Source: Prolixibacter sp. NT017
Lineage (GTDB): Bacteria > Bacteroidota > Bacteroidia > Bacteroidales > Prolixibacteraceae
Direction: 5' to 3'
DNA length: 64,000 bases
NCBI RefSeq assembly: GCF_009617875.1
Contig: NZ_BLAV01000001.1
Coordinates: 3,968,001-4,032,000 of the forward strand
Below, in pieces: positions 27,552-36,201 of this stretch; position 1 is the stretch's first letter, and the number at the start of each line of letters is the position of its first letter. Both the position numbers and the translations under genes were made by a program. Under the pieces are notes generated by a model. That model worked only from the letters and a program-made list of their open reading frames with translations, searched no databases and had not been told where the DNA came from.

Positions 27552-28348
27552 CCTCCAATTTTGTAAAATGCACCTGTTTGGTTCCTGCTTCCGGATTTGG
27601 GTTTCTGCTCTACCGCCAGTTGCAAAGCCTCGTCAAATCCGTATTGCCGCACATTGAATCCTTTCGGATTGAATAAACAAGGTTTTACACAGCCGTTGGC
27701 CATCAATCGGATCCGATTACACGAGCGACAGTTCCCACCTTCTCCGTTTTTTACCTTCGAAAAACTTCCGGTTTCCAAATCCATCTGATGGATGTATTGC
27801 ACTTTCAGTCCTTTCGTTTTGGCAAATTCGGTGACCAATTGTGCATCCTCTTCATCTTCAGAATGACGAATCACACAGTTGATTTTCACCGGTGTCAATC
27901 CATATTTCAGAGCCGCATCTATACCGCGAAAAACCGCATCGATATCTCCGCCTCGTGTGATGTAACTGTATTTTTCCGGATCGGTCGTATCAAGACTGAT
28001 GTTCACCCGGCTCAATCCGGCCTCTTTCAGCTTCGGAGCAAATTGTTCCAGCAGAATTCCGTTGGTGGTCATTGCCACCTCTTCAATGCCGTCAATCTGT
28101 GCCAGCATATGCACCAGGCCAACAATTCCCTTGCGAACCAACGGCTCACCACCTGTCAGACGCACTTTCGTAATTCCCTGTGCTGCTCCTCTTCTAACGA
28201 ATTCAGCAATTTCCTCGGAAGAGAGCACATCCTCATGTCGCATCGACTCCACACCTTCTTCGGGCATGCAGTAGCGGCATCGCAGGTTACACCGGTCAGT
28301 GACCGAAATGCGCAGATACGTTATTTCGCGGTTATAACGGTCGAACAT
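27548..28348 (-). CDS. moaA: Compact GTP 3',8-cyclase MoaA
   Basis: The radical-SAM enzyme for the first Moco step. The N-terminal cluster motif CNLRCRYCMPEEG binds the SAM [4Fe-4S]; LTGGEPLVRKGI and SRVNISLDT follow. The C-terminal substrate cluster motif is CRSCNRIRLMANGCVKPCLF, and the protein ends in GG, as MoaA does. At 266 residues it is about 60 shorter than usual. The segment between VQYIHQMD and the second cluster (normally the RFIEYMPF...GN.W region) is nearly gone. It overlaps moeA by 17 nt. Function as MoaA is very likely from context; loss of the segment may mean altered substrate contacts. Confidence 0.88.
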   Translation of the reverse strand: MFDRYNREITYLRISVTDRCNLRCRYCMPEEGVESMRHEDVLSSEEIAEFVRRGAAQGITKVRLTGGEPLVRKGIVGLVHMLAQIDGIEEVAMTTNGILLEQFAPKLKEAGLSRVNISLDTTDPEKYSYITRGGDIDAVFRGIDAALKYGLTPVKINCVIRHSEDEEDAQLVTEFAKTKGLKVQYIHQMDLETGSFSKVKNGEGGNCRSCNRIRLMANGCVKPCLFNPKGFNVRQYGFDEALQLAVEQKPKSGSRNQTGAFYKIGG

Positions 28349-29519
28349 AAACGCTTTCTCCTTTATTGATTTCGCTTGTTCCTACCGGGATTTCCATCAA
28401 AGCATTGGCACCAGTAAGTGCATGTATGTGTGCTGAACCGTGATACGGAAGCAGCTCCACTTCCCCGGAAGGAGAAATAATCACCGGCAAAAATTCGTAG
28501 CGATTGCTTTTCTTCCTCCTGAAATCGACCGTGAGCTGAGCTTTGATTCGAAATGGTGTAAAAGAAGTTCCCATCAGATTATAGAGTAACTCTTTTCCAA
28601 TCACCTCTAACTGGACATACGAAGAAACCGGATTTCCGGGCAAACCGAGCACATACTTTTTCCCCTTTCGGGCGAATAACGTATGCTTGCCGGGTTTGGC
28701 TGCCATCACGGTAGTTAAAATGGTAAACCCAAGTTCTTTCAACACTTGCGGAACAAAATCGTAATCGCCAACCGAAACTCCTCCGGAAAGAAGAATTACA
28801 TCGTTTTCCAGCAAAGCATTTTGGATGGCCAATTGGGTTGCCTCAGGTGTATCCTCAACGATTCCGGAGTATTCAACCGGAAAATTCATCGAACGAAGCT
28901 GAGCGACCATTTGAGGTCCGTTACTATTCCGGATTTGCCCGGCAGATGGCTTTTCTGTTGGCTCAACCAATTCGCTTCCAGTCGTCATCACGGCTACCTT
29001 CGGTCTGCAATACACCTCAACTGTTGTTTTCCCGACGCCTGCCAAAACAGCGATATGTTCCGGACGGATCAATGTGCCGGCACTCAATACCCTGTCACCT
29101 TTTTGGACATCTTCGCCCAGAAGACAAATATTGCTTGCACTGCCTTCTTTGGTGTAACGAATGTGGTCATTGTCCAAAATCTCCACAAACTCCTTCATAA
29201 TTACCACGTCTGCACTTTCGGGAACCGGCGCACCGGTCATGATTTTGACGCACTCTCCCTGACCGATAGTAAAAGTCTGAAAACTACCGGCAGGGATTTC
29301 GCCCAGCACTTTCAATGGTCGCGGAAGGTCTTCTTTACGACAAGCATAACCATCCATCGCCGACTTGTTGAAGGGTGGCATGTTTACATCCGAAAAAACA
29401 TCTTCGGCCAAAACACGACCGGTAGCTTCCGGCATCTCCACACTTTCAATGCCCAGCACTACCGCATTATCCTGCACGATTTGCAGCGCTTCTTCAATTG
29501 AAATCATATTCTCTGCCAT
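28332..29519 (-). CDS. moeA: Molybdopterin molybdenumtransferase MoeA
   Basis: It inserts molybdate into adenylylated molybdopterin. The 395-residue protein has the N-terminal MoeA signature FNKSAMDGYACR, the MoCF-binding central domain (NSNGPQMVAQL, LLSGGVSVGDYDF, AAKPGKHTLFA, GLPGNPVSS) and the C-terminal MoeA domain IV. It overlaps the 3' end of the upstream MobB-like gene by 16 nt and the start of moaA by 17 nt, indicating translational coupling in the Moco operon. Confidence 0.96.
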   Translation of the reverse strand: MAENMISIEEALQIVQDNAVVLGIESVEMPEATGRVLAEDVFSDVNMPPFNKSAMDGYACRKEDLPRPLKVLGEIPAGSFQTFTIGQGECVKIMTGAPVPESADVVIMKEFVEILDNDHIRYTKEGSASNICLLGEDVQKGDRVLSAGTLIRPEHIAVLAGVGKTTVEVYCRPKVAVMTTGSELVEPTEKPSAGQIRNSNGPQMVAQLRSMNFPVEYSGIVEDTPEATQLAIQNALLENDVILLSGGVSVGDYDFVPQVLKELGFTILTTVMAAKPGKHTLFARKGKKYVLGLPGNPVSSYVQLEVIGKELLYNLMGTSFTPFRIKAQLTVDFRRKKSNRYEFLPVIISPSGEVELLPYHGSAHIHALTGANALMEIPVGTSEINKGESVYVRPL

Positions 29520-30013
29520 TCGTTCTTATTCCAGTTAAACGGTAAACGAACGTTGGAAGGTTCGTTTTCCTCAATCCAGTAATACTCAAAAGACCAATCT
29601 GTTTTTTTATCATACTTGCCATTGCAAACCAACACTGCGGCTCCGGGATGGATGTATCTCCCCAAACCGCTCGACTCAATAACCACGGGTTGTTTTGATG
29701 AAATATTTTGTTTCAACCACTCGACCAGAACCGGGAGGCTTTCCTCACGAGCCTGCACGTACCAAACGCGCGTTGCTCCAGCCGCCAGGTAACGCGAACT
29801 GTCTTTTCCTGATAAGGCATCGGTTTCTTCCGCAATCATTAGTTTGTCCTCAGAAGTCAGTACGTTCAGAGAATCTGTCAGCACATGAAAATGCGATGAA
29901 ATTTTGACAACATAAACGGGAGTCTTCAGCGAAAGCTCTTTAACCAAAGCACAACCGGCTGAGGTTTTACCGACATTCCTTCCACAACCGGCAATTAGCA
30001 AAGCATTATTCAT
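29504..30013 (-). CDS. MobB-like P-loop protein, first gene of the Moco operon
   Basis: A 169-residue P-loop NTPase. The Walker A motif is LLIAGCGRNVGKTSAG at the N-terminus. Later segments include IAEETDALSGKDSSRYLAAGATRV and VVIESSGLGRYIHPGAAVLV, consistent with a MobB-type GTPase that assists MobA in guanylylating the cofactor. I chose the ATG at 30013 because GGAG lies 9 nt upstream and the P-loop then starts at residue about 9; longer frames begin inside the leader terminator. It is the first gene downstream of the Moco riboswitch. MobB assignment is from motif and operon, not strong similarity. Confidence 0.75.
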   Translation of the reverse strand: MNNALLIAGCGRNVGKTSAGCALVKELSLKTPVYVVKISSHFHVLTDSLNVLTSEDKLMIAEETDALSGKDSSRYLAAGATRVWYVQAREESLPVLVEWLKQNISSKQPVVIESSGLGRYIHPGAAVLVCNGKYDKKTDWSFEYYWIEENEPSNVRLPFNWNKNEWQRI

Positions 30014-30048
30014 TGTAGTCAACTCCTTCATCGTTGGAACCTTCTGTA

Positions 30049-30087
30049 AAAAAATTTGCCTGACCTCCCACATGGAAATCAGGCAAA
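30049..30087 (-). terminator. Intrinsic terminator of the Moco-operon leader
   Basis: On the minus strand TTTGCCTGA pairs with TCAGGCAAA around a 15-nt loop, followed by seven T. It lies between the riboswitch and the first gene, only about 36 nt before the ATG. A second long hairpin (AUAUCGCAUAG with CUAUGCGAUAU, about 30089-30122) sits directly between aptamer and terminator. The arrangement fits transcriptional attenuation of the operon. Confidence 0.85.
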
Positions 30088-30122
30088 TATCGCATAGCAC
30101 CTTTCAAAGGGCTATGCGATAT

Positions 30123-30232
30123 CTCCTTTCCAAGTCGGGAATCTCTGATTCCGTCGGGAGGCCAAACCGTTTCCGGATTGACCCGCGTCCTGTTCTCCAT
30201 GGCTTTCGCTTTAGGAGAACAGGCTCGGAGTT
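30123..30232 (-). promoter_or_regulatory. Putative Moco (molybdenum cofactor) riboswitch
   Basis: The minus-strand leader of the Moco operon contains, in order: CTCCGAGCC; a P3-like hairpin TGTTCTCC/GGAGAACA with a GCGAAAGC cap; the small hairpin CCGGAAACGG; TTTGGCCTCCCGAC; the hairpin GGAATC/GATTCC; and CCGACTTGGAAAGGAG. The final GGAG closes on the first CTCC. This order and these conserved blocks match my memory of the Moco RNA consensus (Rfam Moco_RNA_motif). The genes it precedes (mobB-like, moeA, moaA, moaC, MOSC-Mog) are the expected targets, and a terminator follows. The sequence assignment is from memory and a covariance-model search would settle it. Confidence 0.75.
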
Positions 30233-30285
30233 CAAAATCAAACCAATTATATGTTTTACGTCACCGGGACGTGCTCACTGTTCAG

Positions 30286-30912
30286 TTAACATCCACCAGC
30301 AGCCCGCTTTTTCTTTGGACGCTTGGGAACCGGTGCCGGAGCCGGTGCAGCTGCTTGTGTTTTGGCAGGAGCAATCGCTCCACCACCTAATACACCGCCG
30401 GCAGCCTTCCGGAAATCGTATTTGGCAATTTCATCATCCGGACTGGTTGATGCAGGCTTCTCGGGATTCATGATGGTTTCGGCCCAGTAGTTCATTCCAC
30501 CCTGCATCACATAGTTGCTTTTGTACCCTTTTTGACGCAACAACATCCACGCTTCGGTAGCTTTGCTGTTGCCATTGGAATACAGCACATTCATTTTGGC
30601 CGATTGATCGAAATAGCCAGACCACTCATCAGCCAGAATATTGTCAATCGGAATATTGATAGCGCCGGGAATGTGATAAGCGTCAAACTCACCTTTGCTG
30701 CGTACATCAATCAGAACCATGCTCGGATCTTTTTGAATCAGCATATCTGCTACCGCATCGGTAGTGATGAGATGAGAATTGGTTCGCACCTCACTCAGTA
30801 TTTTATCCGGGCTGGATTTTACAGCCTTGGTTTTCGATTCGGGAATGGCAGCAATGAACAGTCCTAACGGAATGAACACCATCGCCAGTTTTAATCTCAT
30901 GTTCATTTTCAT
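30286..30912 (-). CDS. Exported rhodanese-like protein lacking the catalytic cysteine
   Basis: A 208-residue exported protein. Residues 1-25 form a hydrophobic signal/anchor. A single rhodanese domain follows, with MVLIDVRSKGEFDAYHIPGAINIPIDNI. In the active-site loop the usual Cys is replaced: LYSNGNSKATEAW has Ser where sulfurtransferases have Cys. The C-terminus is a Pro/Ala-rich then Lys/Arg-rich tail ending AAGGC, whose terminal Cys is one of the few cysteines left. It is the last gene of the sulfur reductase operon, and could bind rather than transfer sulfane sulfur. Confidence 0.88.
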   Translation of the reverse strand: MKMNMRLKLAMVFIPLGLFIAAIPESKTKAVKSSPDKILSEVRTNSHLITTDAVADMLIQKDPSMVLIDVRSKGEFDAYHIPGAINIPIDNILADEWSGYFDQSAKMNVLYSNGNSKATEAWMLLRQKGYKSNYVMQGGMNYWAETIMNPEKPASTSPDDEIAKYDFRKAAGGVLGGGAIAPAKTQAAAPAPAPVPKRPKKKRAAGGC

Positions 30913-30944
30913 CTGTTTTTCAGTTTTTCACTCAAATCCTCAGA

Positions 30945-31535
30945 TCAATACTCATCGCGCGGGAATTTCCGCTCCGACCATTCTCCCAGCCAGAACATTC
31001 CAAATGCAGCGATGATCAGGATAGCGGCAAATACGCCACGTGACATTCCGAGCGCATCGTAAACAAACGGCGCTCCCATAAACTCGGCCTTGTATATTCC
31101 TTCGAAAACGGGATAAGCTTCCGTGAAAAGAAACACACCAATGAAGAGTCCGCCAATGAAGGCCAGTGCATCCAGCTTACCAATCGACAGGGCGCAGAAA
31201 GCGGTCCCAGGGCAAAAGCCGCCCAGAATAAATCCGGCTCCCATCACCGCGCCACCAAGAATGGCCGACCACAAGTAAGTAGGGTTGATGTAGATTACGC
31301 TCAAATCGAGCCAGCCGAGAAGAGCGAAAATAAGTGTGCCCACCATCGCTGTGATGGCAGCTGTAAAGAATACTTTCAATACAGTGGTGTCGTAGCCGTA
31401 GAACATACCAGCCAGTTTCCGTGATGAAGAAAATCCACTGTTTTCGAGTACAAAGCCAAAACCAATGCCGATGACAAATGCTAACACCAGATTGGTATTG
31501 GCTGATATAATTTCATATACCGTTAATGGTCCCAT
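30945..31535 (-). CDS. YeeE/YedE family sulfur-compound transporter, half-size (1)
   Basis: A 196-residue inner-membrane protein with about five membrane segments. It has the family motif AGFILGGFCPGTAFCALS, whose cysteine resembles the thiosulfate-path cysteines of TsuA/YeeE, and an early segment VLENSGFSSSRKLAGMFYG. It is about half the length of full YeeE/YedE. Its partner half is the next upstream gene (11-nt gap), so the two probably pair to form one thiosulfate or sulfur-compound channel supplying the adjacent reductase. Confidence 0.88.
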   Translation of the reverse strand: MGPLTVYEIISANTNLVLAFVIGIGFGFVLENSGFSSSRKLAGMFYGYDTTVLKVFFTAAITAMVGTLIFALLGWLDLSVIYINPTYLWSAILGGAVMGAGFILGGFCPGTAFCALSIGKLDALAFIGGLFIGVFLFTEAYPVFEGIYKAEFMGAPFVYDALGMSRGVFAAILIIAAFGMFWLGEWSERKFPRDEY

Positions 31536-31546
31536 AGTTTCGTGTT

Positions 31547-32074
31547 TTAAATCCAGAGTTTACGTACAAAATAGGCCAGCGCGAAAGCTGTTCCGAAAAT
31601 GAATATCATGGTAATGAAGCCACCTAGGCTTAATACCGCCATACCGCTCAATGCAGCACCACTCGTACATCCGCGACCGAGCTGCGAGCCCAGACCGAAG
31701 AATATTCCGCCCAATACGGCGAAGATGATACGCTTACGGCTGGTAATTTTCGGACTATGTTCCACTTTGAACTTCAGTCGTCCCGCCATCGCTCCGGAAA
31801 CAAAACCTCCGACTACGAGGCCCAGCATTTCAAATACCAGCCACGATTTCATCGGATTGCCCGAGTGAGACGCAAAATATTCCTTATAGAACGGAGTGTT
31901 TTCGACATGTGACGGAGCAACCGCTTCCATTCCGGTTAAGAGCACACTTTTTACCGCGCCGCTGGCTCCAAGTCCACGCCCGGCTGTATAGATAGCAGCC
32001 AGCAGAACCAAACCAAGCATCACGCCTCCGAAGTATGGATTCCAATACTTTTTACTTTTATCCAGATTCATCAT
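31547..32074 (-). CDS. YeeE/YedE family sulfur-compound transporter, half-size (2)
   Basis: A 175-residue inner-membrane protein with about four membrane segments and the motif GSQLGRGCTSGAALSGMAVL, the second characteristic cysteine element of the YeeE/YedE family. It lies between nrfD and the first half-transporter, all on one strand with small gaps, and likely acts as the other half of the same transporter. Either of two tandem ATGs (32074, 32071) could be used. Confidence 0.88.
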   Translation of the reverse strand: MMNLDKSKKYWNPYFGGVMLGLVLLAAIYTAGRGLGASGAVKSVLLTGMEAVAPSHVENTPFYKEYFASHSGNPMKSWLVFEMLGLVVGGFVSGAMAGRLKFKVEHSPKITSRKRIIFAVLGGIFFGLGSQLGRGCTSGAALSGMAVLSLGGFITMIFIFGTAFALAYFVRKLWI

Positions 32075-32102
32075 TTTTTGGTTTAAGATATTCTCTGATT
32101 AG

Positions 32103-33047
32103 TTAATTCATTACCCAATGGCTCATCTGTCCGGCATGCGCCAGAATAAAACGCAGAATGAGGCCACCAACCAATACCAGCACCGGAGCTGCCCGGTAGG
32201 GAACTTTCTTATCGCGCATTTCCAGTACTTCCAGCACCGCAGGCACAACAAGTCCCATTCCGACCACCAGCACCCAGAATGAAGCGGTGAAATCACCTCC
32301 CATAAAGAGATCGGCGGCATTGATTTTGGTTTGTGTACCAGCATTGAAGCCCATGAACATATGAATGATCAAAAACAGCTCAATCGCAATCAGTCCCAAA
32401 TCAATTTTGGCGAACATGTGCCTTTCTGTTTTCACTTTCGAAAGCAGAACGATTGAAGCTGCTCCTGTTGATAACCCGGAAATAAGGAACAACGGCCCCA
32501 GGATGGAGGTATTCCACAATGGGCGGGCATTGAAAGCGGAGAACAGAATACCAGTATAAACTCCCAGTATTAACGCGAGAGTCATCATAGCCCAGGCCAT
32601 TTCTTTTTTGTATTTCCTGAACCAGCTTTCCAACTGCTTAACCCAGTCGAATTTCCAGTCCCAGTTGGGGAAAAATTCCCGGATATTCAGTGCTGCCCAG
32701 ATAATCGACAGCGGAGTGATGGCCATCAGTGTCCAGGCTCCCCAGCTCATGGGTGATTCCAGTTTGATGGTTGTATACAATCTCCAGAAATAGAGTTTGT
32801 GTTTCAGGTCGAGGAACAGAAATAACAGTCCTAACGCCAAAATAAACGGAACCAAAATGGGCGCTTTTCTGACGGCAGTCGGATATTGCTCCTCTTTATT
32901 CCACACAGTGAACAGACCGGCGAAGAATAAAATGCCGGCAGCCAAACCACCCAGAAAAAGGTAACTGGGAATTTGCCATTCCCAAACACCAAGATGCGGA
33001 TCGATTAGCGGATTCATCCGTCCACTGACAATGAGATCTTCGTTCAT
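32103..33047 (-). CDS. NrfD/PsrC-type membrane subunit of the sulfur reductase
   Basis: A 314-residue integral membrane subunit with eight to nine predicted helices. It starts GVWEWQIPSYLFLGGLAAGILFF, the characteristic NrfD opening. In Psr/Phs enzymes this subunit oxidises menaquinol and passes electrons to the Fe-S subunit. It follows the Fe-S gene by 20 nt. The C-terminal ILAHAGQMSHWVMN also fits the family. Confidence 0.93.
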   Translation of the reverse strand: MNEDLIVSGRMNPLIDPHLGVWEWQIPSYLFLGGLAAGILFFAGLFTVWNKEEQYPTAVRKAPILVPFILALGLLFLFLDLKHKLYFWRLYTTIKLESPMSWGAWTLMAITPLSIIWAALNIREFFPNWDWKFDWVKQLESWFRKYKKEMAWAMMTLALILGVYTGILFSAFNARPLWNTSILGPLFLISGLSTGAASIVLLSKVKTERHMFAKIDLGLIAIELFLIIHMFMGFNAGTQTKINAADLFMGGDFTASFWVLVVGMGLVVPAVLEVLEMRDKKVPYRAAPVLVLVGGLILRFILAHAGQMSHWVMN

Positions 33048-33067
33048 TGTTATATGATTTTTTAGGT

Positions 33068-33601
33068 TTAGACTAAGATATAAAGCTGCGGATCGGTTCC
33101 CGCTTCCGGAATCAATGTTTTATACTTTCGTACACGAAGAAGTGTCGACATCTCGGAATTTGGATCATCGAGGTCACCGAAATAGAGACACTTGGTAGGA
33201 CAAACCGCCACACAAGCCGGATCTTCACCGTCTTTTACGCGGTGATCACAGAAAGTACATTTGTCGACATACCCTTTCGGGTGAATATACCGGGCGTCGT
33301 AAGGACACGAAATGATGCAGGCACTACAGCCAATACATTTCTCTTCGGCTACCTTCACAATACCACCTTCGGCATAATGACTTGCCCCGGTCGGACAACT
33401 TCGTACACATGGCGCATTATCACAGTGGTTACAACGCTCCGAACGCAATTCGGTATGTAACTCCGGATAAATACCATGGTTGATTTCGCGCACCCAATCA
33501 CGGGCATAGCCGATGGGCACATTATTTTCAGTCTGACAAGCTACCACGCAGTCGCTACATCCCACGCATTTTTTGCTGTCAACAGCCATTGCATATCTCA
33601 T
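33068..33601 (-). CDS. 4Fe-4S electron-transfer subunit (PsrB/DmsB type)
   Basis: A 177-residue ferredoxin-type subunit with four cysteine clusters for four [4Fe-4S] centres: KKCVGCSDCVVACQT (Cys12, 15, 18, 22), RCNHCDNAPCVRSCP, KCIGCSACIISCP, and KCTFCDHRVKDGEDPACVAVCP. It transfers electrons from the NrfD-type subunit to the molybdopterin subunit, from whose stop codon it is separated by only 2 nt. It has no signal peptide, so it would be exported with the Tat-targeted catalytic subunit. Confidence 0.95.
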   Translation of the reverse strand: MRYAMAVDSKKCVGCSDCVVACQTENNVPIGYARDWVREINHGIYPELHTELRSERCNHCDNAPCVRSCPTGASHYAEGGIVKVAEEKCIGCSACIISCPYDARYIHPKGYVDKCTFCDHRVKDGEDPACVAVCPTKCLYFGDLDDPNSEMSTLLRVRKYKTLIPEAGTDPQLYILV

Positions 33602-33603
33602 AA

Positions 33604-35844
33604 TCAGGCCTCCTCTCCTTTCGTAAATCTAAAGGTTACAAAGTTTCCACGCATTCCGGTTCCCCCCATAATCGGGTCAACCATTACGTTGGTAATCAAT
33701 TCGGCATCGCTGGCACCACGACCAAAAGCTCTGGACAATTTCCTATTGGCATGTCCAAAACCGTGAACGATGTAAACCGAATCCCAGCGAATGCGTTCAG
33801 TCACCCTGACTTTCACAGGAAAACTGGAAACTACGCTGTCCTGATTTTGCAGATACACTTCCTGACCATTCTTCAGACCCCATTCGCCGGCCACTTTCGG
33901 GTTTACCCAAACGGCGTTTTCCGACATGAGGTCAGTCAGGTTCGGATTATTCGCTGTACGCGTGAAGGTGTGCATCGGAGCCCGTCCGTAAATCAGGCGG
34001 TAATAGCCCTGCGGTGGCTCGGGATGTGCTGTGTAAGTCGGCATCGGATCGAAACCTCCTTCAGCCAATGAAGTTGAATACAGTTCGACTTTTCCGGTAT
34101 TGGTAAAGAATTCAACTGCTTCACCATCCTTGAAATAGATATCATCGTAAGCACGCTTCCATTTTTTCACACCGACCTGTTGCATTTCGGCGAGGGAAGT
34201 GCCCATCTGCTTCAACTCATGATCCAATTCTTCTTCCAGCGTATCGAACGGGAAGTACTGTTCCAGCCCCATATAGCGGCTCAGATTTTTGGCCATCCAC
34301 CAGGCACTGCGACTTTCGTATTTCGGTTTGGCAGCTGGCATACGCAAGGCAATCGTTGGCTCGCGGTGCTGCGAATCACGAATGGAATCGTACCGTTCGA
34401 GATAGGTACATTCCGGAAGGACCACATCTGCCCAGCCGGTAATTTCCATCGGCATGGTGTCAACTACCACCATCAGATCCAGGTTCTGGATGGCTTCCAG
34501 CGTTCTCTTCCGGTTGGGAAGGGTTTCAATCAGGTTGGTTCCATTGACAATCCATCCTTTAATGGAACGGCTCATAGCCGAAGTTGGGATGGTCGCATCA
34601 CACATTCCGTTGGCTAAAGCCAGGTCAGCCAGCTGATATTTGCCGTCCATGGCGTCACGCCAGGTAAACTCCGGTTTTGGGAACGGAGGAAGTTTAGCAT
34701 GCGGAACGCTTTTCTTGTCAGGCATGTAGAATCCGCCACGACGTCCCCAGGAACCAAGCAGTGCATTCAGAATAGCAACTGCACGCAAGCGTTGCGTATC
34801 GTCACCATACCAGGTCACATGCCTACCGGGATGAACGATCGTAGCCGGAGCTGCTTTCGCCATTTCGCGAGCCGTTTTCCGAATAACGTCAGGCTTAATG
34901 GTGGTAATTCCATACGCCCATTCCGGAGTCATATTCTGAACATGCGCCTTCAGCTGGTCGAAACCATAGGCATACTGCTCAATATATTTTTTGTCGTAAA
35001 GATCTTCGTTTATAATTACATGAATCCACGCCAAAAGCAAAGCAATGTCAGTTGCCGGCTTAATAGGCAACCAATATTTAGACTTACTGGCAGCCGTTGA
35101 GAAACGAGGATCTACCGTAATTATGGTAGCGCCTTTGTCGATGGCATCCGACATTTCCTGCACATGGCCGTTGTGCATATTTTCACCGATGTGCGAACCA
35201 ATCAGCACCATGCAACGGGTATCGCGGATGTCGGTATTCTCGGGAGAGTTGATTCCCTGACCAAAAGTGGCGATAAAGCCTACTTCGCGCGGACCACGAC
35301 ACTGAGCATAGGATGGTGCAGCTATATTGGCCGAACCAAATCCTTTTAGCAAATTGGTGAAATACTTACCTCCTGAACCGTGGGTAAACAGTGCTGTGGC
35401 TTCGGGGCCATGCTCCTCTTTAATTTTGGCCATCTTGTCAGCGATGTACTGAAAGGCTTCGTCCCATGAGGCACGACGGAAGGTTTGCTTACCCCGCTCT
35501 TCGGTTCTGATAAGGGGGTACTTCAACCGATCCTCGTCGTAATACATGCCGACTCCTCCGGTACCACGCGGACAAAATCGTCCATTGCTGTTCGGGTCCA
35601 GATCGTTACCGGTAATTTTCTTTATCTGACCGTCCTCATCTTTATGAACCCAACCCGCGCATTTCCAAAAACAAACTTCGCAATACGTGGGAGTACGTTT
35701 TAAATCAGAGGGCAGCTTATAATCGCTATTCTGCTTTTCGGAGTCGGCAACCGATGCGGCAGCTTTAACTACCTGATTACCGACAAACAATCCAGCAGAA
35801 CTTAACGCGGAGATTTTGATAAAATCCCTTCTGCTCTTAACCAT
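33604..35844 (-). CDS. Molybdopterin oxidoreductase catalytic subunit (Psr/Phs type)
   Basis: A 746-residue periplasmic enzyme. The Tat signal is SRRDFIKISALSSAG (residues 4-18). The N-terminal [4Fe-4S] ligands are Cys55, Cys58, Cys62 (YCEVCFWKC) and Cys91 (FCPRG). A QCRGPR segment near residue 185 probably supplies the Mo-ligand cysteine. The C-terminal part has the molybdopterin-dinucleotide-binding beta-barrel (YRLIYGRAPMHTFTRTANNP, ending RGNFVTFRF). The set with PsrB, NrfD, YeeE/YedE and rhodanese points to thiosulfate, polysulfide or tetrathionate reduction; which one cannot be told from sequence. Confidence 0.93.
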   Translation of the reverse strand: MVKSRRDFIKISALSSAGLFVGNQVVKAAASVADSEKQNSDYKLPSDLKRTPTYCEVCFWKCAGWVHKDEDGQIKKITGNDLDPNSNGRFCPRGTGGVGMYYDEDRLKYPLIRTEERGKQTFRRASWDEAFQYIADKMAKIKEEHGPEATALFTHGSGGKYFTNLLKGFGSANIAAPSYAQCRGPREVGFIATFGQGINSPENTDIRDTRCMVLIGSHIGENMHNGHVQEMSDAIDKGATIITVDPRFSTAASKSKYWLPIKPATDIALLLAWIHVIINEDLYDKKYIEQYAYGFDQLKAHVQNMTPEWAYGITTIKPDVIRKTAREMAKAAPATIVHPGRHVTWYGDDTQRLRAVAILNALLGSWGRRGGFYMPDKKSVPHAKLPPFPKPEFTWRDAMDGKYQLADLALANGMCDATIPTSAMSRSIKGWIVNGTNLIETLPNRKRTLEAIQNLDLMVVVDTMPMEITGWADVVLPECTYLERYDSIRDSQHREPTIALRMPAAKPKYESRSAWWMAKNLSRYMGLEQYFPFDTLEEELDHELKQMGTSLAEMQQVGVKKWKRAYDDIYFKDGEAVEFFTNTGKVELYSTSLAEGGFDPMPTYTAHPEPPQGYYRLIYGRAPMHTFTRTANNPNLTDLMSENAVWVNPKVAGEWGLKNGQEVYLQNQDSVVSSFPVKVRVTERIRWDSVYIVHGFGHANRKLSRAFGRGASDAELITNVMVDPIMGGTGMRGNFVTFRFTKGEEA

Positions 35845-36201
35845 TAATTTAGACTTTTAAACATTTATATACGAAAATATACATTTATTAACATGCTAGC
35901 ACATGAAAAAGTCACCCTCAATCAAAATTCAACTTAAACAGCTGATTTACTGATGTATATTTTTCAGCAGAATAGTGAAGTTATATTTGGTTTTAATCTA
36001 AATAGGCGGTTTTCTCATTGATTATGAAGTAGTTTTAATCCAGAAAAACAAAGCCTTCACCAACACAAGCATAACCAACTATAATACTGTAGATTAAATG
36101 CGATTTCAAACCGTTTTTAGGTAGGAAAAACAACTCGAAAATAACGAGATTGTGAAAATTATTCTTACTTAGATAGGATAAATATAATAGTCTGCCAGAA
36201 G
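35845..36201 (+). other. Gene-free 357-nt region upstream of the reductase operon
   Basis: AT-rich, with no coding frame or strong terminator. The 8-bp palindrome TGCTAGCA lies near 35894-35901, close to the presumed operon promoter. A plus-strand TATATTTG near 35974 fits a -7 element but points towards the 3' end of mobA, so it has no evident gene. I could not identify the operon promoter. Confidence 0.45.

Noticed and set aside
30006..30200. Open frame of 64 codons on the minus strand inside the Moco leader
   Set aside because: It lies across the riboswitch hairpins and terminator, has no homology I can see, and runs into the first gene's start region; the RNA structure explains the sequence better.
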